Below are positions 63,847-64,000 of a DNA stretch of 64,000 nucleotides, piece after piece. The notes below the pieces were generated by a model. It saw only the letters and a list, made by a program, of their open reading frames with translations. It was not told the DNA's origin and searched no databases. The stretch comes from Paracoccus everestensis (GTDB taxonomy: Bacteria > Pseudomonadota > Alphaproteobacteria > Rhodobacterales > Rhodobacteraceae). The position numbers and the translations under genes are program-made. The stretch's first letter is position 1. Each line of letters opens with the position of its first letter. The stretch spans positions 186,001 through 250,000 of the forward strand of contig NZ_CP090836.1 of the NCBI RefSeq assembly GCF_021491915.1, written 5' to 3'.

Positions 63847-64000
63847 CACCATCCTGCTATCTTGCGATTGCGCGGTCTTCGCGCTGTTGAAGAGGAAGGT
63901 AGCTCACGGTGGTAAAAACCGTTACACGCGCAACTTCGGGTCGAGCGCCAAACCTGTGGATAACGGGGCAGGGAAATGCGGTGCAGCAACGATCCCTTGC
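63847..64000. other. Region upstream of the methyltransferase, with a DnaA-box match
   Basis: Contains no complete gene. TGTGGATAA at 63955-63963 is a perfect match to the reverse complement of the DnaA box TTATCCACA. A single box is not evidence for an origin, and the window ends here. Confidence 0.35.

Noticed and set aside
63955..63963. DnaA box as sign of a replication origin
   Set aside because: Only one box; no cluster, AT-rich unwinding region, dnaA or parAB genes are seen nearby.
1..64000. tRNA, rRNA genes or CRISPR arrays
   Set aside because: No cloverleaf, rRNA core sequence or regularly spaced direct repeats were noticed; a covariance search was not possible.

Overview
The window looks like chromosomal DNA of a Paracoccus-type member of the Rhodobacteraceae (Alphaproteobacteria). 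GC content is high and genes are densely packed with many 1-4 base start/stop overlaps. The strongest taxonomic clue is the fbc (petABC) operon, whose cytochrome c1 carries a roughly 200-residue Ala/Glu/Pro-rich acidic N-terminal extension of the kind known from Paracoccus. This is inference from gene content; no rRNA or tRNA gene was found.

Layout. 0-4 kb: partial tsaE, a small SH3 protein, dapB, and rbfA / phosphodiester glycosidase / truB. 4-7.5 kb: thiBPQ behind a TPP riboswitch. 7.5-11 kb: mutS-aroC. 11.2-17.3 kb: a Pho box followed by pstSCAB-phoU-phoB, with no phoR. 17-21.6 kb: a PfkB sugar kinase and the bc1 complex. 21.9-26 kb: radC, dnaJ and dnaK behind a sigma32-like promoter. 26-38.5 kb: a surface-glycan region with a polysaccharide ABC permease, cysQ, kdsB, galU, galE, two tandem paralogous glycosyltransferases, a GT14-type transferase, a two-domain sulfotransferase and phosphomannomutase. 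The sulfotransferase gene is cut by an IS630-family element. 38.6-45.7 kb: small enzymes, arfB, a Nudix hydrolase, a Pit phosphate transporter, pncB-pncA and trhO, then a second, different IS630 element. 46.9-53.4 kb: maeB and the four-gene Anbu / transglutaminase / alpha-E / ATP-grasp set. 53.7-54.5 kb: a STAS/anti-sigma kinase pair. 54.5-56.5 kb: an IS200/IS605-type element with divergent tnpA and tnpB. 56.5-61 kb: hspQ, creA, a phosphatase and serC-serA. 61-64 kb: a decayed accessory stretch with an IS5-like fragment and an adenine-specific DNA methyltransferase.

Functional links. GalU, GalE and phosphomannomutase would make UDP-Glc, UDP-Gal and mannose-1-phosphate. KdsB would activate a Kdo-type sugar. 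The three glycosyltransferases and the sulfotransferase would build and sulfate a glycan, and CysQ would remove the PAP made by sulfation. The insertion implies that this strain has lost at least that one sulfation step. The phosphate genes (pst and pit) provide high- and low-affinity uptake. ThiBPQ and pncAB recover cofactor precursors. The four-gene Anbu set is widespread in proteobacteria but its substrate is unknown.
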